Positions 33,413-40,834 of a stretch of 64,000 nt of DNA are shown in pieces. Made by a program: the position numbers and the translations under genes. This stretch comes from CAZHRK01 sp964534555. GTDB taxonomy: Bacteria; Babelota; Babeliae; Babelales; RVW-14. Below the pieces are notes generated by a model that saw nothing but the letters and a program-made list of their open reading frames with translations, was not told the origin of the DNA and did not search any database. Position 1 is the stretch's first letter. Each line of letters begins with the position of its first letter. The stretch spans positions 310,001 to 374,000 of the forward strand of contig CAZHRK010000001.1 of NCBI GenBank assembly GCA_964534555.1, in the 5' to 3' direction.

Positions 33413-34669
33413 CTACAGCTGGGCCCCAAATTGGAGCGCGTCTTTTTTGTAAACAGGAAAGTTCTTACAAAGCGTAAGAATCGATTTTCTTATATCACTT
33501 AAAATAGCTGGTTGGTCTTTAAATCTAAAGATCTGATCAATCCACAAGGCAATAGCTTCAGCCTGCGCTTCTTTCATACCGCGTGTGGTGATTGCAGGCG
33601 TGCCGATACGTATGCCGCTTGTAATTTTTGGTGACTTGGTGTCATAAGGGATAGCGTTTCTGTTGACGACGATTCCGCATGATTCAAGAAGCTCTTCTGC
33701 CTCTTTTCCGCTCTCAATAGCATGTTTGTTGCCACGTAGGTCGATCATGAAGAGGTGGTTGTCAGTACCCCCTGAAACTAATCTGTAGCCAAGATCTTGA
33801 AAGGTTTTTGCCATTGATTGTGCGTTTTTAATAGTTTGCTCTGAATAAGCAGCAAATCCGGGTTGTAATGCTTCTTCAAACGCAACAGCTTTTGCAGCAA
33901 TTATATGCATTAGCGGTCCGCCTTGACTGCCTGGGATTAAAGCGCGATCAATAGATTCGCCTAGTCCGCTTTTTGCAAGAATAAGACCGCCTCGAGGGCC
34001 GCGTAGTGTTTTATGTGTGGTGCTTGTTACAACATCAGCATATGGGATAGGGCTTGGGTGGTGCCCTGTTGCGATGAGTCCTGCTACGTGTGCCATGTCA
34101 ACCATCAGCAGTGCACCATGAGTACGAGCTATCGTTGCAATTCTTCCATAATCGATGATTCGAGCATATGCGGATGCACCAGCAACAATAAGTTTTGGCT
34201 TATGTTCTGCAGCAAGTTGTTCAAGCTGTTCATAATCAAGCAGCTCTGTCTCTTTATGTACGCCGTAGTGAATAAAGTTATAAAACTTTGCTGAAAAATT
34301 AAGATTATAACCGTGCGTTAGGTGCCCCCCAGCGTTCAAGCTCATAGCTAAAACGGTGTCGCCTGGCTGAAGGAGCCCAAGGTATGCGGTCAAATTAGCA
34401 TTTGCACCTGAGTGCGGCTGCACATTAGCGTACCCAGCGCTGAAAAGCTCTTTTGCAAGGTCACACGCGTATTCTTCAACTTTATCAACAATACTGCAAC
34501 CAGCATAATAGCGTCGCCCAGGGAAGCCCTCAGCATATTTATTAGTTAAAGCGCTCCCAGCTGCGCTCAAGACCTGAGAGCTGGCGTAGTTTTCTGAGGC
34601 AATGAGTGAGATGGTGTGTTCTTGGCGCGTAAGCTCATCTTTAATGAGCTTTTTTATAGTCAAACTCAT
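33413..34669 (-). CDS. glyA: Serine hydroxymethyltransferase
   Basis: PLP enzyme (418 aa) that interconverts serine and glycine and feeds one-carbon units into folate. The N-terminus has ISLIASENYAS, the folate/PLP region SGANANLTAY (with HSG), and the PLP lysine is in TTHKTLRGPRGG. The length is standard. The start at 34669 has AAGGG at good spacing; a longer in-frame start at 34696 would add nine residues and bury this site. Confidence 0.96.
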   Translation of the reverse strand: MSLTIKKLIKDELTRQEHTISLIASENYASSQVLSAAGSALTNKYAEGFPGRRYYAGCSIVDKVEEYACDLAKELFSAGYANVQPHSGANANLTAYLGLLQPGDTVLAMSLNAGGHLTHGYNLNFSAKFYNFIHYGVHKETELLDYEQLEQLAAEHKPKLIVAGASAYARIIDYGRIATIARTHGALLMVDMAHVAGLIATGHHPSPIPYADVVTSTTHKTLRGPRGGLILAKSGLGESIDRALIPGSQGGPLMHIIAAKAVAFEEALQPGFAAYSEQTIKNAQSMAKTFQDLGYRLVSGGTDNHLFMIDLRGNKHAIESGKEAEELLESCGIVVNRNAIPYDTKSPKITSGIRIGTPAITTRGMKEAQAEAIALWIDQIFRFKDQPAILSDIRKSILTLCKNFPVYKKDALQFGAQL

Positions 34670-34787
34670 AATTTTCCCTTTTGGGTGGGGGTGCAATGTA
34701 TTGACCTGGTACCGTTTGCAACAGTAATCTTTCTATAGATGCGTAATGCATTTATTATTCGATTGTTTCAAGTATGAGGGGGGAATC

Positions 34788-35171
34788 ATGAAGAAGCAAA
34801 TATTTATTACTTTGGTTGCAAGTGCGTTATGTTTTCAGGATCTTGCACCTAGAGATGGTGGCGCTGCTGTGGCTGGTGCGCTTGGTGGGCTTGCAATTGG
34901 TACGATGATTGGGTCTGCTTCGTCTCGTGATACTCGTACCGAGCGACGAGCTGAACGCGCTGAAGATATTGCTGAGCAAAATAGAATTGATGCTGAGCGT
35001 CAACGAGTTACCCAGCTAGAACGTGAGATGGAGCGCCGTGAGCTTGAGCGTAAAATAGCCGAAAACTCATCTTTTGGTGGAAGTCTCTCTCTTATTCTTT
35101 TTGCCTTAGTCATTGTCTTGCTTTTTGCAGTTATTGGTCTTGGAATCGTTGTTCTGCGCAAAAAGCCATAA
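34788..35171 (+). CDS. Exported glycine-zipper/coiled-coil membrane protein
   Basis: The 127-aa protein has a signal-like N-terminus, then a glycine zipper (GAAVAGALGGLAIGTMIGSA), then a charged coiled coil (residues ~50-90, TERRAERAEDIAEQNRIDAE), and a C-terminal membrane helix (LSLILFALVIVLLFAVIGLG) ending RKKP. Glycine-zipper proteins often form helical bundles in membranes. GAGGGGGGA precedes the ATG. The next gene has a similar plan, so the two may be distant paralogues and partners. No known family. Confidence 0.7.
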   Translation: MKKQIFITLVASALCFQDLAPRDGGAAVAGALGGLAIGTMIGSASSRDTRTERRAERAEDIAEQNRIDAERQRVTQLEREMERRELERKIAENSSFGGSLSLILFALVIVLLFAVIGLGIVVLRKKP

Positions 35172-35189
35172 GCTTGATTGGGATTAGGG

Positions 35190-35669
35190 ATGAATAGAAA
35201 AATACTTGTTTTTTGTGCTCTTTTTTTCTTTGGGAGCTATGCCGTTTATAAAATACATGCAGGTGGTGGTGATTCATTTATTGGTGGATTTGCCGGCGGA
35301 ACCATGGGCGGGCTGCTTAGTGGAGCCATAAGCAAGTCTAGCTCGAATGATGGTGAGGGCAGGGGAAGACAAACAAAACGAGATTTACAAGAGCTTCAGG
35401 ATGATGTGAGTGAGTTAGAGACGAGTGTTTCTCGTATTGAACGTAGCCTCAAAAATGATTTGACTACGCTTAATACAAAATGTGATGAAGCCTTGCAGCA
35501 AAATGATTCGCTTGAAAAAGAAGTTAAAGAGCTTGCTGCCCAGTATGAAAAAGTTCAGGAGCAGCTTGCTACTATCCTTAAGCGCCTTGATAGTTTAGAG
35601 CAACCAGCCCAAAAATCTTCACAAGTTCAAACAGTTACTGCTGTGCCTGAAGCGCAGGCGGTAGCGTAA
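35190..35669 (+). CDS. Exported glycine-zipper/coiled-coil protein
   Basis: The 159-aa protein starts with a signal peptide or anchor (MNRKILVFCALFFFGSYAVY). A glycine-rich zipper (GGDSFIGGFAGGTMGGLLSG) is followed by a long coiled coil with heptad spacing (residues ~60-140: LQELQDDVSELETSVSRI, LEKEVKELAAQYEKVQEQL, LATILKRLDSLEQ) and a Gln/Val/Ala tail. It lies 18 bases after its neighbour and before a strong terminator, so the two form an operon. Unlike the neighbour it lacks the C-terminal membrane helix. Unknown function, perhaps an envelope scaffold. Confidence 0.7.
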   Translation: MNRKILVFCALFFFGSYAVYKIHAGGGDSFIGGFAGGTMGGLLSGAISKSSSNDGEGRGRQTKRDLQELQDDVSELETSVSRIERSLKNDLTTLNTKCDEALQQNDSLEKEVKELAAQYEKVQEQLATILKRLDSLEQPAQKSSQVQTVTAVPEAQAVA

Positions 35670-35681
35670 TCATTATATCTT

Positions 35682-35717
35682 TACAAGGCCCACTCTGCAG
35701 GGCCTTGTATTTTTTTG
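35682..35717 (+). terminator. Terminator after the glycine-zipper operon
   Basis: TACAAGGCCC (35682-35691) pairs with GGGCCTTGTA (35700-35709), followed by a T run. Confidence 0.9.
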
Positions 35718-35743
35718 TCCTGATTGATCTTCCTTATTTATCA

Positions 35744-35749
35744 TATAAT
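35744..35749 (+). promoter_or_regulatory. -10 box for the thioredoxin reductase fusion gene
   Basis: A perfect TATAAT lies about 50 bases before the start codon. Only a weak -35 (TGATTG, 17 bases upstream) is present. Confidence 0.4.
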
Positions 35750-35799
35750 TGTGTTATGCTTGTGGCTGCACAAGTTGGTCAAGCATAAGGAGTTCTTTC

Positions 35800-37335
35800 A
35801 TGCTGAAAAAATCTATTCTTCGTAGTTTTTCTTGTACGGCGTTGAGCTTTTGTATTGCTTTAAGTAGCGGGTGCTTGTCATTCCGTACTTCTCAGCAATT
35901 AACAGTCGATGCAGTAAGTACTGATCAACCTGTGATCCCTGCAATCGTGCTTGGTGGTGGGGTTGGTGGGTTAACTGCAGCGCTATACTTTGCACAGGCA
36001 CATGTTCCTTGCGTTGTTATTCAAGGTCCAAAGCCAGGGGGCGCGCTTAGCCAGTCTCATTCAGTTCGCAATTGGCCAGGAGTTGTAAATGCACCAGGTC
36101 AGAATATTGTCGGCGGGATAGCGGATCAGGTAAAAAGCCTTGGTGTTGAACTTGCCCAAGAAAAAGTAGTGGCAGTTGATTTTTCAGTGTGGCCTCGAAT
36201 TATTAAGACACAATCTCTCACTGATGAAACCGTTACTAAGTCATATCGAGCATTAGCTGTTGTTATTGCTACCGGAACAGAGCCAAATTATCTTGGAGTC
36301 CCGGGTGAAACAGGTGAGGATGGTTATTGGGGTAAGGGTGTCAGCAATTGTGCTGTATGTGAGGGATCTCTCTATCAAGATAAGCGAGTTATTATTGTTG
36401 GTGGTGGTGATGCAGCCATAACAGAAGCAGACTATCTTGCCGATATTGCATCAGAGGTTATGATTTTTGTTCGTAAAGACTTTTTTAGAGCAAAAGATAT
36501 AAAAGCGCGGGATAAAGTATTAGCGCGTTCAAACGTTAAAGTTTTCTATAACACTGTTGTAGAAGCCATCGAGGGGGATGATTCCCGCCTTACAGATGTT
36601 GTGGCGTACAATACCAAAACACAAGAGCGTAGCACAGTTGAGTGTGAGGGCTTATTTTTGGCGATTGGGTCTCAACCAAACACAAAGCTTTTTAAAAATC
36701 ATATAGAACTTGATCAACAAGGCTTTGTTGTTCGTCATAATGCCCAAGAATCTTCTGTTCCTGGTATTTATGCCGTTGGGGATGTTACTGACCATGAATT
36801 TGTTCAGGCTATTACTGCCGCGGGCGATGGATGTAAAGCAGCTCTTGCCGGTATTAAGTTTCTTAAAGATGCTGGGTATGTTGTACAGACAAATACACTT
36901 CAAAATGACGATGATGACGACGAACCAGCTGAAGCAGAAGATCGTGCTTCAAAAAACAGCGATGATGACGCATTGCCGGTTAAAGAAGTAAAAACTGCAG
37001 ATGACTTTGATCGACTTGTACTTAAATCAGAGCGTCCTGTTGTTATTGATCTTTATTCAACATGGTGTATTCCATGCCAAACGATGGCGCCTATAGTTGA
37101 GGAATTAGCGCAGGAATTTACAGGAGTTATTGATTTTGTCTCTTGTAATATTGGCAGCAAAGATATTCGTACTGCAGGGATTGATGGTTTACTAGCAAAA
37201 ATTTCAGGACAGCCTCTTGATAGCGTGCCGACGTTTATTTTTGTACATAAAGGCAAGCAACGTAGCCGTATTGTTGGGGTTGTAAGCAAGCAGCAGTTTA
37301 TTCAAACAATCAATAAGACTTTTGGAATTTCATGA
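35800..37335 (+). CDS. Exported thioredoxin reductase-thioredoxin fusion
   Basis: A 511-aa fusion. After a signal peptide with a weak lipobox (ALSSGC), a TrxR-like flavoprotein starts: FAD motif GGGVGGLTAALYFAQA, the redox pair C184-C187 in CAVCEG (family CATCDG), and the NADPH loop GGGDAAITEADYL. C-terminal AVGDV completes the FAD site. An acidic linker with DDDDDE (residues ~370-395) leads to a thioredoxin domain with WCIPC (C423, C426) and SVPTFIFVHKG, including the cis-proline. TrxR-Trx fusions are known (for example Mycobacterium leprae) but are cytosolic. A signal peptide on an NADPH-dependent enzyme is unusual. AAGGAG precedes the ATG. It overlaps the HIT gene by ATGA. Confidence 0.9.
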   Translation: MLKKSILRSFSCTALSFCIALSSGCLSFRTSQQLTVDAVSTDQPVIPAIVLGGGVGGLTAALYFAQAHVPCVVIQGPKPGGALSQSHSVRNWPGVVNAPGQNIVGGIADQVKSLGVELAQEKVVAVDFSVWPRIIKTQSLTDETVTKSYRALAVVIATGTEPNYLGVPGETGEDGYWGKGVSNCAVCEGSLYQDKRVIIVGGGDAAITEADYLADIASEVMIFVRKDFFRAKDIKARDKVLARSNVKVFYNTVVEAIEGDDSRLTDVVAYNTKTQERSTVECEGLFLAIGSQPNTKLFKNHIELDQQGFVVRHNAQESSVPGIYAVGDVTDHEFVQAITAAGDGCKAALAGIKFLKDAGYVVQTNTLQNDDDDDEPAEAEDRASKNSDDDALPVKEVKTADDFDRLVLKSERPVVIDLYSTWCIPCQTMAPIVEELAQEFTGVIDFVSCNIGSKDIRTAGIDGLLAKISGQPLDSVPTFIFVHKGKQRSRIVGVVSKQQFIQTINKTFGIS

Positions 37336-37856
37336 AGCGTTTATTCGCCCCTTGGCGTGCAGCATGGATAAAACGTGTTTCATCACCTGGGCATGATCCA
37401 CTTAAGGTAACATCCCAAGAATGCGTTTTTTGTGGCTATATTGAGCGCGGTGATGATGACCAGTCTATGATTTTAAAACGATTTAAATTTTGTTTTGTTA
37501 TCATGAATGGGTTTCCTTATAACAGCGGTCACCTTATGGTCTTGCCATATAGGCACGTGCCAGATCTTTTGCTTCTTAATCAAGATGAGCGGCATGAAAT
37601 AATTGATGTTGTTAGCTTGTGCACCAAAGTTCTTGATAAGGCGCTTAATATTGGTGGTTTTAATATAGGCATTAATCTTGGCCTTGCTGGAGGTGGAGGG
37701 CTTCCATCACACCTTCATGTTCACGTGCTCCCTCGCCACCGAGGTGATACTAATTTTCTTGAGACACTTGGCCAAGTTAAGGTTGTTTCTCAAGACATGC
37801 GTGATGTTTACAAGCAGCTTAAACCTTTTTTTGATGACGAGTCTTTAATTTTCTAA
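37332..37856 (+). CDS. HIT-family nucleotide hydrolase/phosphorylase
   Basis: The 174-aa protein has the histidine triad HLHVHVLPR and an N-terminal CVFC pair, as in Ap4A-phosphorylase-like and galT-related HIT proteins. It acts on nucleoside phosphates such as diadenosine tetraphosphate. The segment NGFPYNSGHLMVLPYRH is typical of the Ap4A-phosphorylase branch. There is no signal peptide. The ATG overlaps the stop of the thioredoxin reductase fusion gene, implying coupled translation, which may link dinucleotide alarmone metabolism with redox stress. Confidence 0.9.
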   Translation: MKRLFAPWRAAWIKRVSSPGHDPLKVTSQECVFCGYIERGDDDQSMILKRFKFCFVIMNGFPYNSGHLMVLPYRHVPDLLLLNQDERHEIIDVVSLCTKVLDKALNIGGFNIGINLGLAGGGGLPSHLHVHVLPRHRGDTNFLETLGQVKVVSQDMRDVYKQLKPFFDDESLIF

Positions 37857-37966
37857 TAGAAACAGCCGACTTGGTACGCTTGATTTTTAAGCGGTTTTGT
37901 TTTATAGAAAAAATTAAGAAAGTTGGAGCTTGTATAACTCACTAAAACGTAGGAGTAGGTAAACTT

Positions 37967-38695
37967 ATGAAAAGCTTACGCATACTTATTTTGACATCAG
38001 CATATGCATTATTACAACTACAGGCATTTGCTGAGTTTGATAGCGCCAAAGAGTTTGATTCGGTTTTTAAAGAACTTGAATCAATTTCACGAAAGTTTGA
38101 TGACGCATTTAAAAAAGCTGAAGAGCGCATGAATACACTTTTTAAAGAGTCATCAGCTGCAGCAACTCGCAGTTTGAGAGCTGGTCGTGAGTCTGCACCC
38201 CTTGTTGAGGAGCAGGTAACAGAGGAGGGTGTTGTCCTTAAGATTTCAATTCCTGAAGGCTATACCCAGCCAGAGTTTGCGGTTGTTGTAGATGAAAAAA
38301 ACAACCTTAAGCCAATAAAAGTTTTAGAAGTGACGTTAAAATCAGAAGCTGCTGATGATAAATCTACTCACGGACACGCGCAGTTTGAGACCTATTCATA
38401 TGCCCATCATAACGCTGGTGCAAGTACTCAGCGTACAACACGTGTAAAAGTTAAGGATGGCGTGTTCTCTTTACGTAGAACATTACCTGACGAAGTTGAT
38501 GAAAATGCGTATACCCTTGCGCTGGTAGACAATACAGCAACCATTACTTTCAAACGTAAACAGGAGAATGTTGCAGTTAAGCGCATACTGCTTAATGTTA
38601 CTCAAGCTCCTGAGGCTTCAAAAGAAGAGGCGCTTGCGGTTGATGCGCAGAGTGCTTCTGATGAAAAGAAGCCACGTAAGAAACATGTGAAATAG
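37967..38695 (+). CDS. Exported Hsp20-like (alpha-crystallin) protein
   Basis: The 242-aa protein has a signal peptide (MKSLRILILTSAYALLQLQA). A charged helical part rich in FDSxxKEF-type repeats (residues ~20-60) follows, then a beta-rich domain resembling the small heat-shock fold: EEGVVLKISIPEGYTQPEFA, then DGVFSLRRTLPDEVDE, where sHsps have FxRxFxLPxxVD, then AYTLALVDNTATITFKR. A basic tail ends KKPRKKHVK. Small heat-shock proteins bind unfolded proteins; an exported one would act in the periplasm or outside. It lies downstream of the TrxR-Trx and HIT genes with a 110-base gap and has its own terminator. The family call is by pattern. Confidence 0.65.
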   Translation: MKSLRILILTSAYALLQLQAFAEFDSAKEFDSVFKELESISRKFDDAFKKAEERMNTLFKESSAAATRSLRAGRESAPLVEEQVTEEGVVLKISIPEGYTQPEFAVVVDEKNNLKPIKVLEVTLKSEAADDKSTHGHAQFETYSYAHHNAGASTQRTTRVKVKDGVFSLRRTLPDEVDENAYTLALVDNTATITFKRKQENVAVKRILLNVTQAPEASKEEALAVDAQSASDEKKPRKKHVK

Positions 38696-38720
38696 TCATA
38701 CGTATTACATACTAAGAAAA

Positions 38721-38754
38721 TAAAAAGGTGGGATTTTTAGATCCCACCTTTTTA
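38721..38754 (+). terminator. Bidirectional terminator
   Basis: TAAAAAGGTGGGAT (38721-38734) pairs with ATCCCACCTTTTTA (38741-38754) between convergent genes. Confidence 0.88.
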
Positions 38755-38770
38755 TTTTGTCGTGTGGTCT

Positions 38771-39535
38771 TTATTGAGTTTCTTCTTGTGTTAAAAGAAG
38801 AAAGACCTCTTCAAGATTACCTTTATTATACTGCTGTTTTAGGTTAGCAGCTTTGTCGATGAGCTTAATTTTACCTTGATCCAAAATGCATACGCGATCA
38901 GATAAAAGCTCTGCTTCATCAAGGTAGTGGGTTGTGAGGATTACGGTGATACCCTGAGCTCTAAGTTTTTGTATTTGTTCCCAAATTTGTCGTCTGACAC
39001 CAGGATCAAGAGCAATAGTTGGTTCATCCATAATCACAAGCTCTGGTTCGTGTATGATTGCTCGAGCTATGAGTACACGCTGGCGGTATCCACCAGAAAG
39101 AGATGAGATGGGAAAGTCAGCGTATTTAACAAGATCAAATTCTTCCAAGAGCTGTGTAACACGGGCGTGTATTTTTTCATTACTTAAAAGAAAGTACTTA
39201 CCCGCAAAAAACAAATTTTGCTTTACGGTAAGTTCGTAATCAAGATTGGGCCGCTGGGGGCAAAAGCCAAGACTTTTTCTGTATGAGCTTATATCATCGT
39301 AGATTGATTGCCCTTTAAACAGAATATCTCCGCTAGATGCAGGGTGCAACGTAGAAAGAATTGATGAAAGCGTTGTTTTCCCTGCGCCGTTAACTCCTAA
39401 AAGTGCAAGTATTTCGCCTTTATAAATATCAAGCGAAACACCCTTAAGAGCGTGTACCTCGCGCATTTTTGAGTGGTACACTTTAGTAAGGTTTTTAATA
39501 GAGATAAAAACTTCTGAAGGGTCGTGGTTTGTCAT
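38771..39535 (-). CDS. ABC transporter ATP-binding protein
   Basis: The 254-aa ATPase has Walker A GVNGAGKTT, the signature LSGGYRQRVLIARA, Walker B LVIMDEPT and the H-loop TTHYLDEAE. It resembles CcmA/DrrA-type drug or lipid exporters that pair with a separate ABC-2 permease. No permease gene is adjacent, so its partner must lie elsewhere. The next gene upstream on the same strand is a VOC protein about 30 bases away, so they may share a transcript. Confidence 0.9.
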   Translation of the reverse strand: MTNHDPSEVFISIKNLTKVYHSKMREVHALKGVSLDIYKGEILALLGVNGAGKTTLSSILSTLHPASSGDILFKGQSIYDDISSYRKSLGFCPQRPNLDYELTVKQNLFFAGKYFLLSNEKIHARVTQLLEEFDLVKYADFPISSLSGGYRQRVLIARAIIHEPELVIMDEPTIALDPGVRRQIWEQIQKLRAQGITVILTTHYLDEAELLSDRVCILDQGKIKLIDKAANLKQQYNKGNLEEVFLLLTQEETQ

Positions 39536-39564
39536 AGCTTATGTCCCCAACGTCCTAAAATCCG

Positions 39565-40149
39565 CTATTTTTTTGCAAGCTGTTTAAGGTAGAGTTTAGC
39601 GTACTTTTTCCCGGCTCGTCTGAGTATGCCGTAGCTCTTAAGCTGATCTATCATGTCGGCAAGTATATCACTCTCTTTGCGCGCTTTTTCAAAAACATCG
39701 CGCTCAGAAAGTTTAAGGCCGAGAAAATCAAGCGAAGGCTTACGAGCAAGTTTTCCAGGAACTTCGGCTATGACAAGCCTGACCCCGAAAGGATCTTTCA
39801 TCGAAAACGTCTTCACACCATCAACAACTCTAGGTTCAGCAAGGATTTTAACACCTTTTTTGCTGCAGCGTTGATAGTAGCGATCAAGCCCTTTTTTCAT
39901 TTCCATATACAAACCAACACATCGGCTTGCACAGCGCTTAATAAAGCTAAACTCTGCAAGCTCTTCAACTGTTGGCTGTCTAAAAATGATATGACATTTA
40001 CCTTTTTTGAGCTGTGCGTGTCCTAATAGATTAGGATTATCCGCACTCTGGCGCGCATCGATGACGTCGAAAGCTAGCTTTTCAGTATAGAACTTTACAG
40101 CTTCTTCAACAGAATCGACAACGACAAGCAATTCGCTTGACTTCATCAT
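39565..40149 (-). CDS. VOC (glyoxalase-like) superfamily protein
   Basis: The 194-aa protein has one vicinal-oxygen-chelate module in the first ~125 residues: ELLVVVDSVEEAVKFYTEKL, GHAQLKKGKCHIIF, and MKDPFGVRLVIAEVP. VOC proteins are metal enzymes or resistance proteins. The usual metal histidine of the first strand is not evident. The C-terminal 65 residues form a Lys/Arg-rich helical extension (SERDVFEKARKESD, GKKYAKLYLKQLAKK). Function unknown; it may be co-transcribed with the ABC gene. Confidence 0.75.
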   Translation of the reverse strand: MMKSSELLVVVDSVEEAVKFYTEKLAFDVIDARQSADNPNLLGHAQLKKGKCHIIFRQPTVEELAEFSFIKRCASRCVGLYMEMKKGLDRYYQRCSKKGVKILAEPRVVDGVKTFSMKDPFGVRLVIAEVPGKLARKPSLDFLGLKLSERDVFEKARKESDILADMIDQLKSYGILRRAGKKYAKLYLKQLAKK

Positions 40150-40226
40150 ACTATCACCCTCGTCTTTGTTATGAGACTTTATTCAGCGCGCGGGCTCTAA
40201 GGGCTTTAAGGTAAACCTGCTTTTAG

Positions 40227-40490
40227 TTAAGCGCTAGGTGAAAGTTTTTTAGCAAGTTTGCTGATCTTACGTGAAGCTGTGTTTTTCTTCAAAACGCCTT
40301 TTCCACGTGCGCGAGCAATCTTTGATTCTGCTAATCTATATAATTCTTGCGCCTTTTGCATATCTTTTGCATCAACAGCTTCTAAAAACTTCTTTGTAAC
40401 GGTCTTAATCTCTGATTTACGAGCTTGGTTACGTTTCTGAGCTGCTCTGCTTTGGATAGTTCTTTTTTTAGCAGATTTTAAATTTGCCAT
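40227..40490 (-). CDS. rpsT: 30S ribosomal protein bS20
   Basis: The 87-aa basic helical protein binds 16S rRNA during small-subunit assembly. It begins MANLKSAKKRTIQSRAAQKR and ends with ARGKGVLKKNTASRKISKL, both hallmarks of S20. It follows the L28 gene by 31 bases on the same strand. Confidence 0.96.
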   Translation of the reverse strand: MANLKSAKKRTIQSRAAQKRNQARKSEIKTVTKKFLEAVDAKDMQKAQELYRLAESKIARARGKGVLKKNTASRKISKLAKKLSPSA

Positions 40491-40521
40491 GTGTCTAATC
40501 CTTGTATCACGTGGAGGCTAG

Positions 40522-40719
40522 TTAAATTACTTTTTCGATTTTGCCAGCTTTGAGGCACTTTGTGCACACTGACCCGCGTTGAACTTCGCGCTGTCCTTTG
40601 AAACGGAATCTCATTGTGTGAACGTTAGGATAGAGCCAGCGTTTTACACGGTTGTTAGCGTTGCTAACGAGATTGCCGACCTGTGGTCGTTTGTCGCAAA
40701 TAGTACAGACATTTGCCAT
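40522..40719 (-). CDS. rpmB: 50S ribosomal protein bL28
   Basis: The 65-aa protein begins ANVCTICDKRPQVGN and contains NNRVKRWLYPNVH, typical of L28. Two CxxC pairs (CTIC and CTKC) suggest the zinc-binding form. It sits just upstream of rpsT in a likely operon. Confidence 0.95.
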   Translation of the reverse strand: MANVCTICDKRPQVGNLVSNANNRVKRWLYPNVHTMRFRFKGQREVQRGSVCTKCLKAGKIEKVI

Positions 40720-40834
40720 GATGTTAAGATCCTTCTAAAACATGCTTTTATAAAAGTTGCATAACAGTGTATCAAAAAAGATTATTTTTAAAAGATCTAA
40801 TGCTACACCGTTATGCAGTAAATTCAGTTAGTAA

